From contig CALAJY010000026.1 in NCBI GenBank assembly GCA_937923265.1, positions 1 to 64,000 on the forward strand: a stretch of 64,000 bases of DNA. The letters run 5' to 3'. This stretch comes from an uncultured Tissierellia bacterium. GTDB lineage: Bacteria > Bacillota > Clostridia > Tissierellales > Peptoniphilaceae. This document shows positions 8,135-16,893 of this stretch, in pieces; position 1 is the first letter of the stretch, and every line of letters begins with the position of its first letter. Both the position numbers and the translations under genes were made by a program. Under the pieces are notes generated by a model. The model had not been told where the DNA came from. It did no database searches and was given only the letters and a program-made list of their open reading frames with translations.

Positions 8135-9475
8135 TTACAGAAGCAGGGGCAGGAAGAGCTTGGCCAGGCCCAGGAAGAGGAAAAAGCCGCCCACATCGGT
8201 TGCCGTGGTAAGAAAGATGGACGAGGATACCGCCGCATCCAGGTGGAACTTCTCCAGAACCAGGGGGATCATAAAACCGAAGAAGCCGGCGATGATCATG
8301 TTGCCGATCATTGCCAGGAAGATGATGACCCCCAGGAAGAGGTTGCCATACATGAAGTAGAGGACAATGGCGGTCAGGATACCAATCACGGCGCCATCAA
8401 AGAGCCCGATTGCGAGCTCATTGAGCACGTAGCGCCAGTCGTCTTTTAAGTTTAGATCGCCGGTGGCAAGGCCGGTGATGACAATGGAAAGGGTCTGGGT
8501 TCCCGCATTGCCCCCCATCCCCGTGACAATGGGCATCGCCGCTGCCAGGGCCACCACCTGAACGATCACATCCTGGAAAAGATCAATCGTGAATGCCGCG
8601 AGGAAGGCGGTCACCAGGTTAATCACCAACCAGGGGAGCCGGTGCTTGATGGATTCGGATATTTTGCCACCGATGGTTTCATTTTTATTCACACCGGAAA
8701 CCATGAGGAAGTCTTCCGTGTTCTCTTCGACGATAACGTCCAAGACGTCATCAACGGTGATGATTCCGAGAAGCACATTTTTCACATTGACGACGGGAAG
8801 GGCCAGCAGGTCGTATTTGGAAACGAGCAGGGAGGCTTCCTCCTGGTCCACATAGGGGGAAACCGTGACGGGGTTGTCCTTCATAATGTCGTTGAGGCGG
8901 CTATTGTCCGGCGCACTCAGGATGTCGCGCAGGTTGACATGACCCAGGAGGACATTGCGATTATCGACGATGAAGATCTCTTCGATGACCTCTGTGCGGG
9001 GGCCGATATCCCGAATGGTCATGAGAGCCTGCTTCGGAGTGAGATTGCTCTTTAACGCAATGTATTTGGTGGTCATGATACCACCGGCAGAATCGGGGGC
9101 AAATCCCAGCAGCATGCGCACTTCCTGAGAATCGTCCTTGTTCATGTGGGAGAAGAGGTCCTTTCGCATGGGAATGGGAAGCAGGCTGATCAAGTCGGTG
9201 ATATCATCCGGAGACATGAAGGAAAACACATGGGTCAGGCGGTCGATGCTGAGGGGCGAGAGCAGGCGAAAGCGAAGGGAATCCTCCGCATCTTCCAGAA
9301 CAGAGGCAAGGTCTTCATCATAGGCAAACGAAAGAAAGGCGGAGATATCCTCGTCTCCGCGCTCTTCGAGGTCTTCTGCCACATTGATGGCGTAGTGTTC
9401 TTCAATTAATTCATGTAGGTGATTTTGATCTTGTTCTTCAAGAATCTTGGATAGCAGTTCTTGGATTTCTTCCAT
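8135..9475 (-). CDS. mgtE: Magnesium transporter MgtE
   Basis: 446 aa, the normal length for the family. N-terminal helical superhelical domain (about 1-125), two CBS domains (about 126-255; DIL.APDNSRLNDIM and LGIITVDDVLDV), then five membrane helices. The ion-path signature GMGGNAGTQTL and the final TTATDVGGF helix with its conserved Asp are present. MgtE conducts Mg2+ inward, and in characterised members the cytosolic domains close the channel at high Mg2+. Start at 9475 has AAGGAGG about 10 nt upstream. I could not recognise an M-box riboswitch in the short leader. Confidence 0.95.
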   Translation of the reverse strand: MEEIQELLSKILEEQDQNHLHELIEEHYAINVAEDLEERGDEDISAFLSFAYDEDLASVLEDAEDSLRFRLLSPLSIDRLTHVFSFMSPDDITDLISLLPIPMRKDLFSHMNKDDSQEVRMLLGFAPDSAGGIMTTKYIALKSNLTPKQALMTIRDIGPRTEVIEEIFIVDNRNVLLGHVNLRDILSAPDNSRLNDIMKDNPVTVSPYVDQEEASLLVSKYDLLALPVVNVKNVLLGIITVDDVLDVIVEENTEDFLMVSGVNKNETIGGKISESIKHRLPWLVINLVTAFLAAFTIDLFQDVIVQVVALAAAMPIVTGMGGNAGTQTLSIVITGLATGDLNLKDDWRYVLNELAIGLFDGAVIGILTAIVLYFMYGNLFLGVIIFLAMIGNMIIAGFFGFMIPLVLEKFHLDAAVSSSIFLTTATDVGGFFLFLGLAKLFLPLLL

Positions 9476-9697
9476 GGCGGGTCGCCTCCTTGTCTATCAA
9501 GCTTTGGAATCCTGAGAAAGCTGATATTTCATTGATTAAAAGAAAGGGCGGACTCCTTCTTTTTGATATCTTATTATATCGGGCAAGGACGGGCTTTGTA
9601 AATGTGAAAGGGAGTCCTTTTTCTTTTCCATTTGGGAAGAAAAGCGTACAATGGAGGAAATTCCGGAGGAAGACCTCCGGGAAGTGAGGTGAGAAAA
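9476..9697. promoter_or_regulatory. Divergent intergenic region mgtE / ybaK with small hairpin
   Basis: 222 bp holding promoters for both flanking genes. A perfect 7-bp stem CCGGAGG-AAGA-CCTCCGG (9663-9680) lies 18 bp before the ybaK ATG and could affect translation. TACAAT at 9647-9652 is a plausible -10 without a good -35. Confidence 0.35.
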
Positions 9698-10174
9698 ATG
9701 AAGGCGATTAAAACGAATGCCATGCGGCTTTTGGATGCCGCCGGAATTTCCTACGATACGAAACAGTTCCGCGTGAAAGGGGCTCCACCCGATGGATTGA
9801 GCATGGCCCGGATGCTGGGGGAAGATCCCGCCTGCGTGTTTAAAACCCTGGTGACCGTGGGAGACTCGGGGGAGCATTATGTGTTTATGGTTCCCGTCAC
9901 CGGAGAGCTCAGCCTGAAAAAGGCAGCGAGCCTGGCACAGGAGAAAAAGGTGGAGATGGTGAAGAGCAAGGGCCTCATGAAGCTCACGGGTTATGTCCAT
10001 GGAGGCTGTTCTCCCCTTGCGATGAAAAAGGACTTTCCCTGCTTTATCGATCAATCTGCCCTGCAGCAGGCGCAGATTCTCTTTTCCGCGGGCAAGATCG
10101 GCGTGCAAATTCGGATGGCTGCCCGGGAGCTTGTGGATTTTCGGGGAATCCGGCCCGGCGACCTGGCTCAATAG
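9698..10174 (+). CDS. ybaK: Cys-tRNA(Pro)/Cys-tRNA(Cys) deacylase YbaK
   Basis: 158 aa, matching the YbaK/EbsC family. It hydrolyses Cys mischarged on tRNA(Pro). Conserved features: the N-terminal KTNAMRLLDAAGISYDTKQF, VFKTLVTVGD with the Lys typical of the active site, and YVHGGCSPLAMKKDFPCFID with the GGxSP loop. The ATG at 9698 is chosen because GAGGTGAG precedes it by 7 nt; the longer frame from 9632 adds a non-homologous 22-residue leader. Single gene with its own terminator. Confidence 0.92.
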   Translation: MKAIKTNAMRLLDAAGISYDTKQFRVKGAPPDGLSMARMLGEDPACVFKTLVTVGDSGEHYVFMVPVTGELSLKKAASLAQEKKVEMVKSKGLMKLTGYVHGGCSPLAMKKDFPCFIDQSALQQAQILFSAGKIGVQIRMAARELVDFRGIRPGDLAQ

Positions 10175-10189
10175 GACCGAAAATGAGAC

Positions 10190-10243
10190 AAAAAAAGCCC
10201 CCCCCTCCCTTCGGAAAATTCCGAGGGAGGGGGGACTTTTTAA
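10190..10243. terminator. Bidirectional intrinsic terminator
   Basis: CCCCCCTCCCTTCGGAA, 2-nt loop, TTCCGAGGGAGGGGGG; A run on the left and T run on the right. Serves ybaK and the convergent brnQ. Confidence 0.95.
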
Positions 10244-10307
10244 GCGATGGAGAGCGTCCTCACTCATGACGAATGCGGGAGGACCGCCTTCTCACCTTTG
10301 GGAAGCC

Positions 10308-11627
10308 CTAGTCCAGCTCCTTCTTTTGCAGGGTTCCCCTTCCCATCGCCCAGAGGGTGAAGAGGAGAGAACAGAGCAGAGAGGGGAGCAGCCACTCGAA
10401 GCCCAGGACGTGTAAGGGCAGGCGGGAAACCCAGGCACTCAGCCCCTCGAGGAGATGGCCCCCCTGCATCTTCGATGCCATGGCAATGGCCTGAATGAGA
10501 CCGATGGCAAAGGCGCCGACCACCGCCCCCCCAATCGTTGCATCGTACTTGATGCGGGACCCGAGCAGGGTCGTGACGATGAGAACAATGACCACCGGAT
10601 AGATGGCGGAGAGGATGGGAGCGGCGATAAAGATGATGGAGTCCACCCCGATGAGGGCAATGAGATATTCCACCAGCGCACAGGCCAGAAGAATCCCTAA
10701 ATAGGGAAGCTTGCGGTGGCTCCGCTCATAGAAGTAGTTGCCGCAGATTGAGGTCAATCCGACCGAGGTGGTGAGGCAGGCCAAGGCGACGGCGATACCG
10801 AGGGAGATTTTTCCGAATTTTCCCAACAGCATTTCCACCATGCCCACCAGGATTCCCGTTCGGTTCTGATCCGGCGTGAAAAATTGGCTGACCGTTGCGC
10901 CCGCATAGGTCAGGGATCCATAGACCAGCGCCAGGAGCAGACCTGCAAGAATTCCGATGTAGATGCAGAAACGAAGGAGGGTCTTCGGCTCCCCATACCC
11001 TCTGCGGCGAATATCCACGATGATGATTCCTCCGATGAGGGGTGCGGCCATGGCGTCCATGGTTTGGTATCCTTCTTTAAAAGAGCTTGAGAAAAGGCCT
11101 TGTTGACGGGCTGCGGCTAATTCTCCCGGGGGATTGGTGATTGCACTGATGATGATGAGGGCGAGAATGACCAGTAAAACCGGGGTAAGAAATTTTCCGA
11201 TTTTATCCACCACTTTATTGGAATTCAGGGCCAGATAAAGGGTGAGACCGAAAAATACCAGCAGACTGAGCCAGGAGGGAATCTGGGGAAAGAGGGGTGC
11301 GACAAAGATCTCATGGGTGGTGGCACCGGTACGAGGAATGGCAAAGATGGGCCCCATGAGCAAGATGGTCACGGTGGTGACCACCAGGCTGAATCTTTTC
11401 CCCACGCGATTGCCGATGTTTTCCGCATGGCCATTCAACAGGGCCACGGCAAAGACCCCCAGTATGGGCAGCACGGGGTCTGCCAGGAGAAAAGCGAGAA
11501 TCGCGGTGAGCCATTCTTTTCCGGAGAGGATGCCCAAATAGGGCGGGAAGATCATGTTTCCCGCTCCAAAGAAGATGGCAAACAGGGCAAAGCCGCAGAC
11601 AACAATATCCTTTCTTTTTATCCTCAT
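10308..11627 (-). CDS. brnQ: Branched-chain amino acid transport protein BrnQ
   Basis: 439 aa with about 12 hydrophobic helices. The start MRIKRKDIVVCGFALFAIFF followed by GAGNMIFPPYLG is the signature of the LIVCS family, Na+- or H+-coupled Leu/Ile/Val uptake. It lies 26 bp after the M42 peptidase on the same strand, so the pair probably forms an operon coupling peptide breakdown to branched-chain amino acid traffic. No strong ribosome site, consistent with coupling to the upstream gene. Confidence 0.93.
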   Translation of the reverse strand: MRIKRKDIVVCGFALFAIFFGAGNMIFPPYLGILSGKEWLTAILAFLLADPVLPILGVFAVALLNGHAENIGNRVGKRFSLVVTTVTILLMGPIFAIPRTGATTHEIFVAPLFPQIPSWLSLLVFFGLTLYLALNSNKVVDKIGKFLTPVLLVILALIIISAITNPPGELAAARQQGLFSSSFKEGYQTMDAMAAPLIGGIIIVDIRRRGYGEPKTLLRFCIYIGILAGLLLALVYGSLTYAGATVSQFFTPDQNRTGILVGMVEMLLGKFGKISLGIAVALACLTTSVGLTSICGNYFYERSHRKLPYLGILLACALVEYLIALIGVDSIIFIAAPILSAIYPVVIVLIVTTLLGSRIKYDATIGGAVVGAFAIGLIQAIAMASKMQGGHLLEGLSAWVSRLPLHVLGFEWLLPSLLCSLLFTLWAMGRGTLQKKELD

Positions 11628-11653
11628 AGTTTTACACTTTCTGAAGGTTCGAT

Positions 11654-12703
11654 TTACTGATTCTTTTGATCCAGGTAACAGCGGAGCAGGCGATAGGTGT
11701 TGCGGACGCCCTCCCGGTGACTGCGCTCATAACCGTGAGAAGCATAGACTCCGGGGCCAATCAGGGCGTGACGGATGTCGTTGCCGGCCACCAGGGTTGC
11801 TTCGACATCGGAACCGTAGTAGGGGTAGATATCCACCGCATAATCAATTCCATTCTCCTTGGCGAGTCGGATGAGCTTGGAAACCGTCTCATAGTGGTAG
11901 GGACCGCCGGAATCCTTGGCAGCAATGGAAACCTGACGTTCCGTGCAATTCAGCCCTTCTCCCACACAGCCCATGTCCACCGACCAAGCTTCCTTGACAT
12001 CGGGATAGCAGGGGTTGGATCCCCCATGCCCCACCTCCTCATAGATGGTGAAATGCATGTAGATGGGGCGAGCGGGCTCCCATTTTTCTTCCACAACGCT
12101 CTTTGCCAGGCCCAGCAGAATGGAAGCGGAGAGCTTATCATCCAGGAAGCGGCTTTTGATGTATCCGCTCTCGGTGATGCGGGTTCTCGTCTCAAAGCAG
12201 ACATAGTCCCCGTTGGAGATGCCCAGCTTTTCCACACCTTCCTTATCCTTGACATCTTCGTCCAAGACAACCTCCATGCTGTCCCAGGTCCGCTCTGCCT
12301 TTCCAAAGTTATTGTTTACATGGACGGAGGCATTCTCCAGCTGATAGGTTCCCTCATAGACCTTTCCGTCCCTTGTGCGGACACGGACATTTTCGGTTTC
12401 CGTGTTGACGGGACTCAAGCCGCCGATGGGCGTTAGACGAAGTCTGCCGTTGGCTTTGATTTCATGGACCATGGCACCCAAGGTGTCGCAATGGGCCTGC
12501 AGGAGGATGGCGTTATCCTTCTCTTTTCCCTCTAACTTGCAGACGACGCCTCCCTTTACCGTGCGCTTGGCGGAGACGCCCATCTCTTCAAATTGCTTGA
12601 GAAGGTAATCGGTGACCGCCTGTCCGTAGCCGGAGGGAGAATCGATCGCCATGATGTTCTTCAGTTGATCCAGGATGTAATCAATCGTTTTTTCTTCTGT
12701 CAT
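11654..12703 (-). CDS. M42-family metallopeptidase (tetrahedral aminopeptidase type)
   Basis: 349 aa. Metal ligands visible: H in LLQAHCDTLG (about residue 71), D in SRFLDDKLSAS (about 185), E-E in IYEEVGHGG (catalytic and ligand, about 220), D in WSVDMG (about 242). M42 enzymes are cytosolic, form dodecamers, and remove N-terminal residues from short peptides. The start has GAGAGGAGCAC upstream. First gene of an operon with brnQ. Exact residue specificity cannot be read from sequence. Confidence 0.92.
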   Translation of the reverse strand: MTEEKTIDYILDQLKNIMAIDSPSGYGQAVTDYLLKQFEEMGVSAKRTVKGGVVCKLEGKEKDNAILLQAHCDTLGAMVHEIKANGRLRLTPIGGLSPVNTETENVRVRTRDGKVYEGTYQLENASVHVNNNFGKAERTWDSMEVVLDEDVKDKEGVEKLGISNGDYVCFETRTRITESGYIKSRFLDDKLSASILLGLAKSVVEEKWEPARPIYMHFTIYEEVGHGGSNPCYPDVKEAWSVDMGCVGEGLNCTERQVSIAAKDSGGPYHYETVSKLIRLAKENGIDYAVDIYPYYGSDVEATLVAGNDIRHALIGPGVYASHGYERSHREGVRNTYRLLRCYLDQKNQ

Positions 12704-12762
12704 TGTGTGCTCCTCTCATGCATAGCTAATAATTATTTTGTTTATTTTATCATATCAAGAAA

Positions 12763-12798
12763 CAAAAAAAGGCGAAGAATCGCAATTCCACGCCTTTT
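12763..12798 (-). terminator. Intrinsic terminator of the repeat surface protein gene
   Basis: On the minus strand GGAAAAGGCG ... CGCCTTTTTTT, an 8-bp stem followed by a T run, directly after the stop at 12820. Confidence 0.85.
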
Positions 12799-12819
12799 CC
12801 GGAAGAAATTTTTTTGGGT

Positions 12820-14433
12820 TTAATCTACATAAACGTCATAGTGATTTCCATAGGTTCCCCGATCATAGACCTTTCCGTAGTAGCCGAACGGTGTCTGGAT
12901 AACGGTTCCCTTGGGGGCATTGTTGGCTAAGACAATGTATCCGTCCTTATCGCAGACATAGCCGTCTTTATTGACATGACGACCGGGAATGCGTAGTCCG
13001 TAGCCGGGCAGAACCCTTTGGGAATAATAGGTAAACTTGTAGCCGGACCAGTAGATGACCCCGGTGAACTTAAATTGCCGCAGGGAATAAAGTTTGGAGA
13101 GGGGGGCATCCATATCGTAATAGCCGGCCCGCTCTTCCTGCTTCTTTTCCTCCTTGACCACCAAGCCGTTTTGGTCGGTAGTGTAGGTCACGCCGCTGAT
13201 GGTGAAACTCCCGATGGTCTTGTAGCCGTTGGCATCCATATAGTATTTCTGTGAGCCGAAGTAGATGAACCGGTTGTGGTAGAGGAGGCCCTTGCTGTTG
13301 GGGAAAATCTGCTTGCCCCGATAGGACTCCCACCGGTTGCTGGTCACCACGTTTCCATCCTCTCCTAAGAGGAAGAGGTTCCCTGCCACGGAGACAATCT
13401 GTTTGTGGAGCTTTGCCCCCAGATGGGACATGTAGTAGCGGTGACTTGCTCCAAAACTGATGAACTGGTCATGGTAGAGGTCGCCCTGCCCATTAAGGAA
13501 GTAGCTCCGGTTCCCTAGGTGGAACCAACCCTGCTTGGTATAGGGGCGTCCCGTGAGGGCATCCAACAGGCGAAGCCTGCCATTCTGATAAGCCACGAGG
13601 AAGTCCCCCTGCTTGGCTTGATTTCCCCGGTGGGTCATCGTCTGCACTAAACCGTTGGAGGCGATTTGGTAGACCTTGTTTCCCAGTGTTACATCGCTCT
13701 GCCGGAGGCTTCCATCGGGATTCATGTAGTACATCCGGGGACAAAAGTGGATGAACCGGCCGTGGTAGAGGTTCCCCTTACTGTCGGGGAAATACCACTT
13801 GTTGGCGTAGTGGACCCAGGCATTATCTTGGTTCATCTTTCCCAACTTGCGAGAATCAAACAGATGGAGTTGGCCAGCGACCCAGATGGGACCGAAAGAC
13901 TTCTTTCCTTCTTTATTCATGTAATAGCGCACGTTGGAGCCAAAGCTGATGATGCGGTTCCGGTAGGGCGTTCCCGCGGGATCGGCAAAATAGTAGGAAT
14001 CCCGGTAGAAGACCCAGTGATTCTTAATGAGATCTCCATTGACATCCAGAAAGCCGTTCGCTGTCTTGCTCGTTGCCATCCAAGCACCATGGTACTTGGC
14101 AATCCTTTGTTTCTTCTTCGTTGCTTGCTTACTCTCCTGTGTCACCGTATCGCTTTCCGTTGAGAGGGACCGGACACGAATCTTTGGACTTGCGGCATCC
14201 GCATCCTCTTTCTCGGTGGGTGCCTCTTCGGCGGAATTCGTCTCCGCTTGCGAGGACTGCTTCTCCGGTTCGCTGACGGCGAAGACCGTCGACTCCGACA
14301 CAAGCTCCTGTGCCTGCACAGATTGGGAAGCCTGCGCGCCGGAAATGAGCCCCGAGCTCACCAACAAAGCCGAAAGACTTAAGGTTGTCCACAGCCTCGT
14401 TCCACCGCTCAGGCGACTCCGTGAATGGTTCAT
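12820..14433 (-). CDS. Secreted repeat protein with C-terminal 3D-like domain
   Basis: 537 aa. Sec signal peptide (positively charged start, then LWTTLSLSALLVSSGLISG, cleavage near AQA-S), an acidic Ser/Glu/Thr-rich linker (about 40-110), then about 10 repeats of 25-45 residues with W..y.....YF.d..G.lY..rfI.fg.r.YYM..dG, resembling the glucan/cell-wall-binding repeat family. The last 90 residues (FTGVIYWSGYKFTYYSQ, GLRIPGRHV, GYVCDKDGYIVLA, GYYGKVYDRGTYGNHYDVYVD) resemble the 3D domain shared with bacterial peptidoglycan lytic enzymes. RBS GGAGGTTTC. Probably a cell-wall-associated autolysin-like or adhesive protein; an active site cannot be assigned with certainty. Confidence 0.8.
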   Translation of the reverse strand: MNHSRSRLSGGTRLWTTLSLSALLVSSGLISGAQASQSVQAQELVSESTVFAVSEPEKQSSQAETNSAEEAPTEKEDADAASPKIRVRSLSTESDTVTQESKQATKKKQRIAKYHGAWMATSKTANGFLDVNGDLIKNHWVFYRDSYYFADPAGTPYRNRIISFGSNVRYYMNKEGKKSFGPIWVAGQLHLFDSRKLGKMNQDNAWVHYANKWYFPDSKGNLYHGRFIHFCPRMYYMNPDGSLRQSDVTLGNKVYQIASNGLVQTMTHRGNQAKQGDFLVAYQNGRLRLLDALTGRPYTKQGWFHLGNRSYFLNGQGDLYHDQFISFGASHRYYMSHLGAKLHKQIVSVAGNLFLLGEDGNVVTSNRWESYRGKQIFPNSKGLLYHNRFIYFGSQKYYMDANGYKTIGSFTISGVTYTTDQNGLVVKEEKKQEERAGYYDMDAPLSKLYSLRQFKFTGVIYWSGYKFTYYSQRVLPGYGLRIPGRHVNKDGYVCDKDGYIVLANNAPKGTVIQTPFGYYGKVYDRGTYGNHYDVYVD

Positions 14434-14484
14434 GAATGAAACCTCCTTCTTGTTTCCTAACTGTCTCTTTCTCTATCCTCAAAA

Positions 14485-14501
14485 GTTACAAAACGGTTAC
14501 A
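14485..14501 (-). promoter_or_regulatory. WalR/PhoP-type direct-repeat operator
   Basis: On the minus strand TGTAAC-CGTTT-TGTAAC, an exact match to the WalR (YycF) consensus TGTWAH-N5-TGTWAH, about 50 bp upstream of the secreted repeat protein start. On the plus strand the same bases read GTTACA-N5-GTTACA, close to a Pho box (TTWACA repeats), so PhoB of this window is an alternative binder. Confidence 0.6.
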
Positions 14502-14554
14502 TGATCATCAACTATATCAAAAGACCGAGGGCTTGACAAGCTTTTCCTCGAAAT

Positions 14555-14588
14555 GAAAAAAGCGGGATGGCTTTAGCCATCCCGCTTT
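14555..14588 (-). terminator. Intrinsic terminator of nrdJ
   Basis: AAAAAAGCGGGATGGCT tt AGCCATCCCGCTTTC. On the minus strand the stem is followed by TTTTTTC, 20 bp after the nrdJ stop. Confidence 0.93.
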
Positions 14589-14606
14589 CGGCGAATCTTC
14601 TTTTTC

Positions 14607-16745
14607 TTAAATCGCACAGGGGCTGTAACCACAGTCCTGGCATTCCTCACAGCCACCGCTTTTTACCATGTGACCTCCGCAGATGGGGCAGGTCTCCGGA
14701 TCTTTTTCCAGTTCATGATTCACGATGGTGTTGATCTCCTCCTGGAGCTCGGCAATCCGCTTCTTGGGGTCGGTCTCCTTGCTCTTCTTGTCGGTTAGGA
14801 GAATTCCTGACCGCGCACACCCATCTCGGTAGACGGTAATTCCCTTGAGGCCCTTTTCCCAGGCGTAGAGGTAGAGGCCCTCGACTTCTTCCACCGTGGT
14901 CTCCTCGGGGAGATTGACGGTGGAGGAGATGGAAGCATCGATGTACTTTTGCCAAGCGGACTGGACCTCGATCCGGTCCTTATACTTCAGATTTGCCGTG
15001 GTGACGATGGTCTCCGGCAGGTTCTCCTCATCGATGAGCCCCTTCGCATCCATGTATTCCTTCACAATGGGGGTTACCACGCGGTAGTAGGTGTCCACGC
15101 CGCCATTGATGGATTCCGTCTTTCTCGTGTAAGAAATCTGGAAGATGGGCTCCACACCATTGGAGCAGCCAATCAACGTGGAGATGGATCCTGTGGGGGC
15201 AATGGTGAGGAGCTGGGAGTTGCGAAGTCCATATTTTTCAATGAGCTGGCGGGTCTCCTCGTTCGCCACCTCTTTCAGGTAGGTAGAGGCGAGAACGGCG
15301 TCCGCTTTATAGGCGGGGAAGGGGCCTTGCTCCTTGGCGAGGAGGGCAGAGGTTTGGAGGGCCTGGTTGGCGATCAGAGAGCCCAGCTTGTGGATGAGGA
15401 CCAGGGATTCCTCGGAACCATAGCGAATATCCAGCTTGATAAAGAGATCGGCGAGGCCCATGATCCCCAAGCCGATTTGACGGAGCTGGTGGGAACTCTC
15501 CCGCTGCTGGGGAAGGGGGTGGAGATTCGTGTTTTCATCCAGAATCTCATTGAGGTAGATCACGCCGTCATGAACCGCCTTCTTCAGGGCCTCCCAATCC
15601 ATATCCGCCTGATCGGTGAAGGGATGAACCGTGAAGGCACCCAGATTGATGCTGGATAGGTTACAAGCCCCAAAAGCCGGGAGGGGCTCTTCGGCACAGG
15701 GATTCACTCCCGCATAGGAAAAGTCGGGATCCTCACTCATCAGGTTATAGGAGTCGATGCGCGATTTGAACAGGATGCCCGGCTCCGCCATGTTCCAGTT
15801 GTTGTAGCAGAGTCGATGGAAGAGTTCCTTGGCCCGGATGGGCTTGAGGATCTTCTCGCCTGTGGCCTTCACATCAAAACTGAGCGTATAGTCGCGGTCC
15901 TCTTTCACCGCCTTCATAAATTCGTCATCCACATTGACGGAAATATTCGCGAAGGTCACCTTGCTCAGGTTGTTTTTCACCTCGATAAATTGCTCAATAT
16001 CGGGGTGGCGCACATCGAGGTTGAGCATCAGGGCACCCCGTCTTCCCTTCATGCCGATCAAGCCCGTGGTCATGGAGTACAGGTCCATGAAGGAGACCGC
16101 ACCGGTGGTGGTGGTCGCCGCATTGTTGACCTTGGATCCCGCCGGGCGCAGCTTGCTCAGGGTCAGACCGACGCCACCGCCATAGCTGTAGGTTCGGGCC
16201 ATCCACTTTGCGGTATCAAAGATGGATTCAATGTTATCCTCCACCTGGGGCATCACGTAGCAGTTGGACAGGGTCATCTTGCGACCCACTTTATCCAATC
16301 CCCGGCCCGCAAGAATCCGGCCCGCCGGCATGAACTTCTTATCCCGGATCATCTTTTTCACCGGTTCGTTCCCATCGGCCACCCGGCTCAGAAAGTGGTC
16401 AAAGGATTCTCCCTGGTATTGATACTTGCTCTCATAGATGTCCCGCTGCAGGTCGGTCATCTCCCAGCCGTGGATGCGGAGCTTGGCCCGTTCCACGCGG
16501 TAGATGATGTAGCGCTTGGCCACCTCGGGGGAGTTTTGCATCAATTCGATTTCCACATAGTCCTGGATCTCTTCGATGTTCACGGTTTCCCGATCGGAGA
16601 AGTGCTCCTCACAGCTCTGGGCAATTTTCTCTGCGAGAGCCCGGTCCATCTGGTCCAACCCCTCGGCCATGGCCTTCTCGATGGCAATCTGAATCTTTGA
16701 GCCATCAAAGGGCACAATGCGTCCATTTCTCTTTTCTACGTTCAT
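14607..16745 (-). CDS. nrdJ: Adenosylcobalamin-dependent (class II) ribonucleotide reductase
   Basis: 712 aa. N-terminal ATP-cone (about 1-90, VEKRNGRIVPFDGSKI), then the catalytic barrel: SNCYVMPQ with a redox Cys (about 180), and NPCAEEPLPAFGACNLSSINLG (about 350-370) containing the N-C-E active-site set. The C-terminal CPICGGHMVKSGGCEECQDC zinc-finger-like tail with a final Cys pair fits re-reduction of the active site. It reduces ribonucleotides for DNA synthesis without oxygen. Monocistronic with terminator at 14555. The leader carries NrdR-like boxes and a terminator-like hairpin. Confidence 0.95.
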   Translation of the reverse strand: MNVEKRNGRIVPFDGSKIQIAIEKAMAEGLDQMDRALAEKIAQSCEEHFSDRETVNIEEIQDYVEIELMQNSPEVAKRYIIYRVERAKLRIHGWEMTDLQRDIYESKYQYQGESFDHFLSRVADGNEPVKKMIRDKKFMPAGRILAGRGLDKVGRKMTLSNCYVMPQVEDNIESIFDTAKWMARTYSYGGGVGLTLSKLRPAGSKVNNAATTTTGAVSFMDLYSMTTGLIGMKGRRGALMLNLDVRHPDIEQFIEVKNNLSKVTFANISVNVDDEFMKAVKEDRDYTLSFDVKATGEKILKPIRAKELFHRLCYNNWNMAEPGILFKSRIDSYNLMSEDPDFSYAGVNPCAEEPLPAFGACNLSSINLGAFTVHPFTDQADMDWEALKKAVHDGVIYLNEILDENTNLHPLPQQRESSHQLRQIGLGIMGLADLFIKLDIRYGSEESLVLIHKLGSLIANQALQTSALLAKEQGPFPAYKADAVLASTYLKEVANEETRQLIEKYGLRNSQLLTIAPTGSISTLIGCSNGVEPIFQISYTRKTESINGGVDTYYRVVTPIVKEYMDAKGLIDEENLPETIVTTANLKYKDRIEVQSAWQKYIDASISSTVNLPEETTVEEVEGLYLYAWEKGLKGITVYRDGCARSGILLTDKKSKETDPKKRIAELQEEINTIVNHELEKDPETCPICGGHMVKSGGCEECQDCGYSPCAI

Positions 16746-16799
16746 GCTAACCTACTCTTTCTGCGTTCGTTGCCTCCGGCTGGGAGCAAAAATAAAGAA

Positions 16800-16830
16800 A
16801 TAAAAAACGCGGAACAGCCTACTCCGCGTT
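16800..16830 (-). terminator. Terminator-like hairpin in the nrdJ leader (possible attenuator)
   Basis: On the minus strand AACGCGGA-loop-TCCGCGTT followed by a TTTTT run, about 55 nt before the nrdJ ATG. The only upstream gene (htrA) runs the other way, so this hairpin would lie inside the nrdJ leader transcript. Confidence 0.6.
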
Positions 16831-16850
16831 GGCTACTATTAAAAAAATCA

Positions 16851-16893
16851 TACAATATGTTGTTAGACGAATTTGTCTTATACACATAATCTA
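16851..16893 (-). promoter_or_regulatory. Pair of NrdR-box-like sites upstream of nrdJ
   Basis: TACAATATGTTGT (16851-16863), near-palindromic, and TACACATAATCTA (16881-16893), exactly 30 bp (about three helical turns) apart. NrdR boxes are AT-rich palindromes (ACAnnATATnnTGT type) that usually occur in pairs at this spacing before ribonucleotide reductase genes. Second copy is weak. Confidence 0.5.

Noticed and set aside
9476..9697. M-box magnesium riboswitch upstream of mgtE
   Set aside because: The gap is only 222 bp and shared with ybaK; no conserved M-box segments seen.
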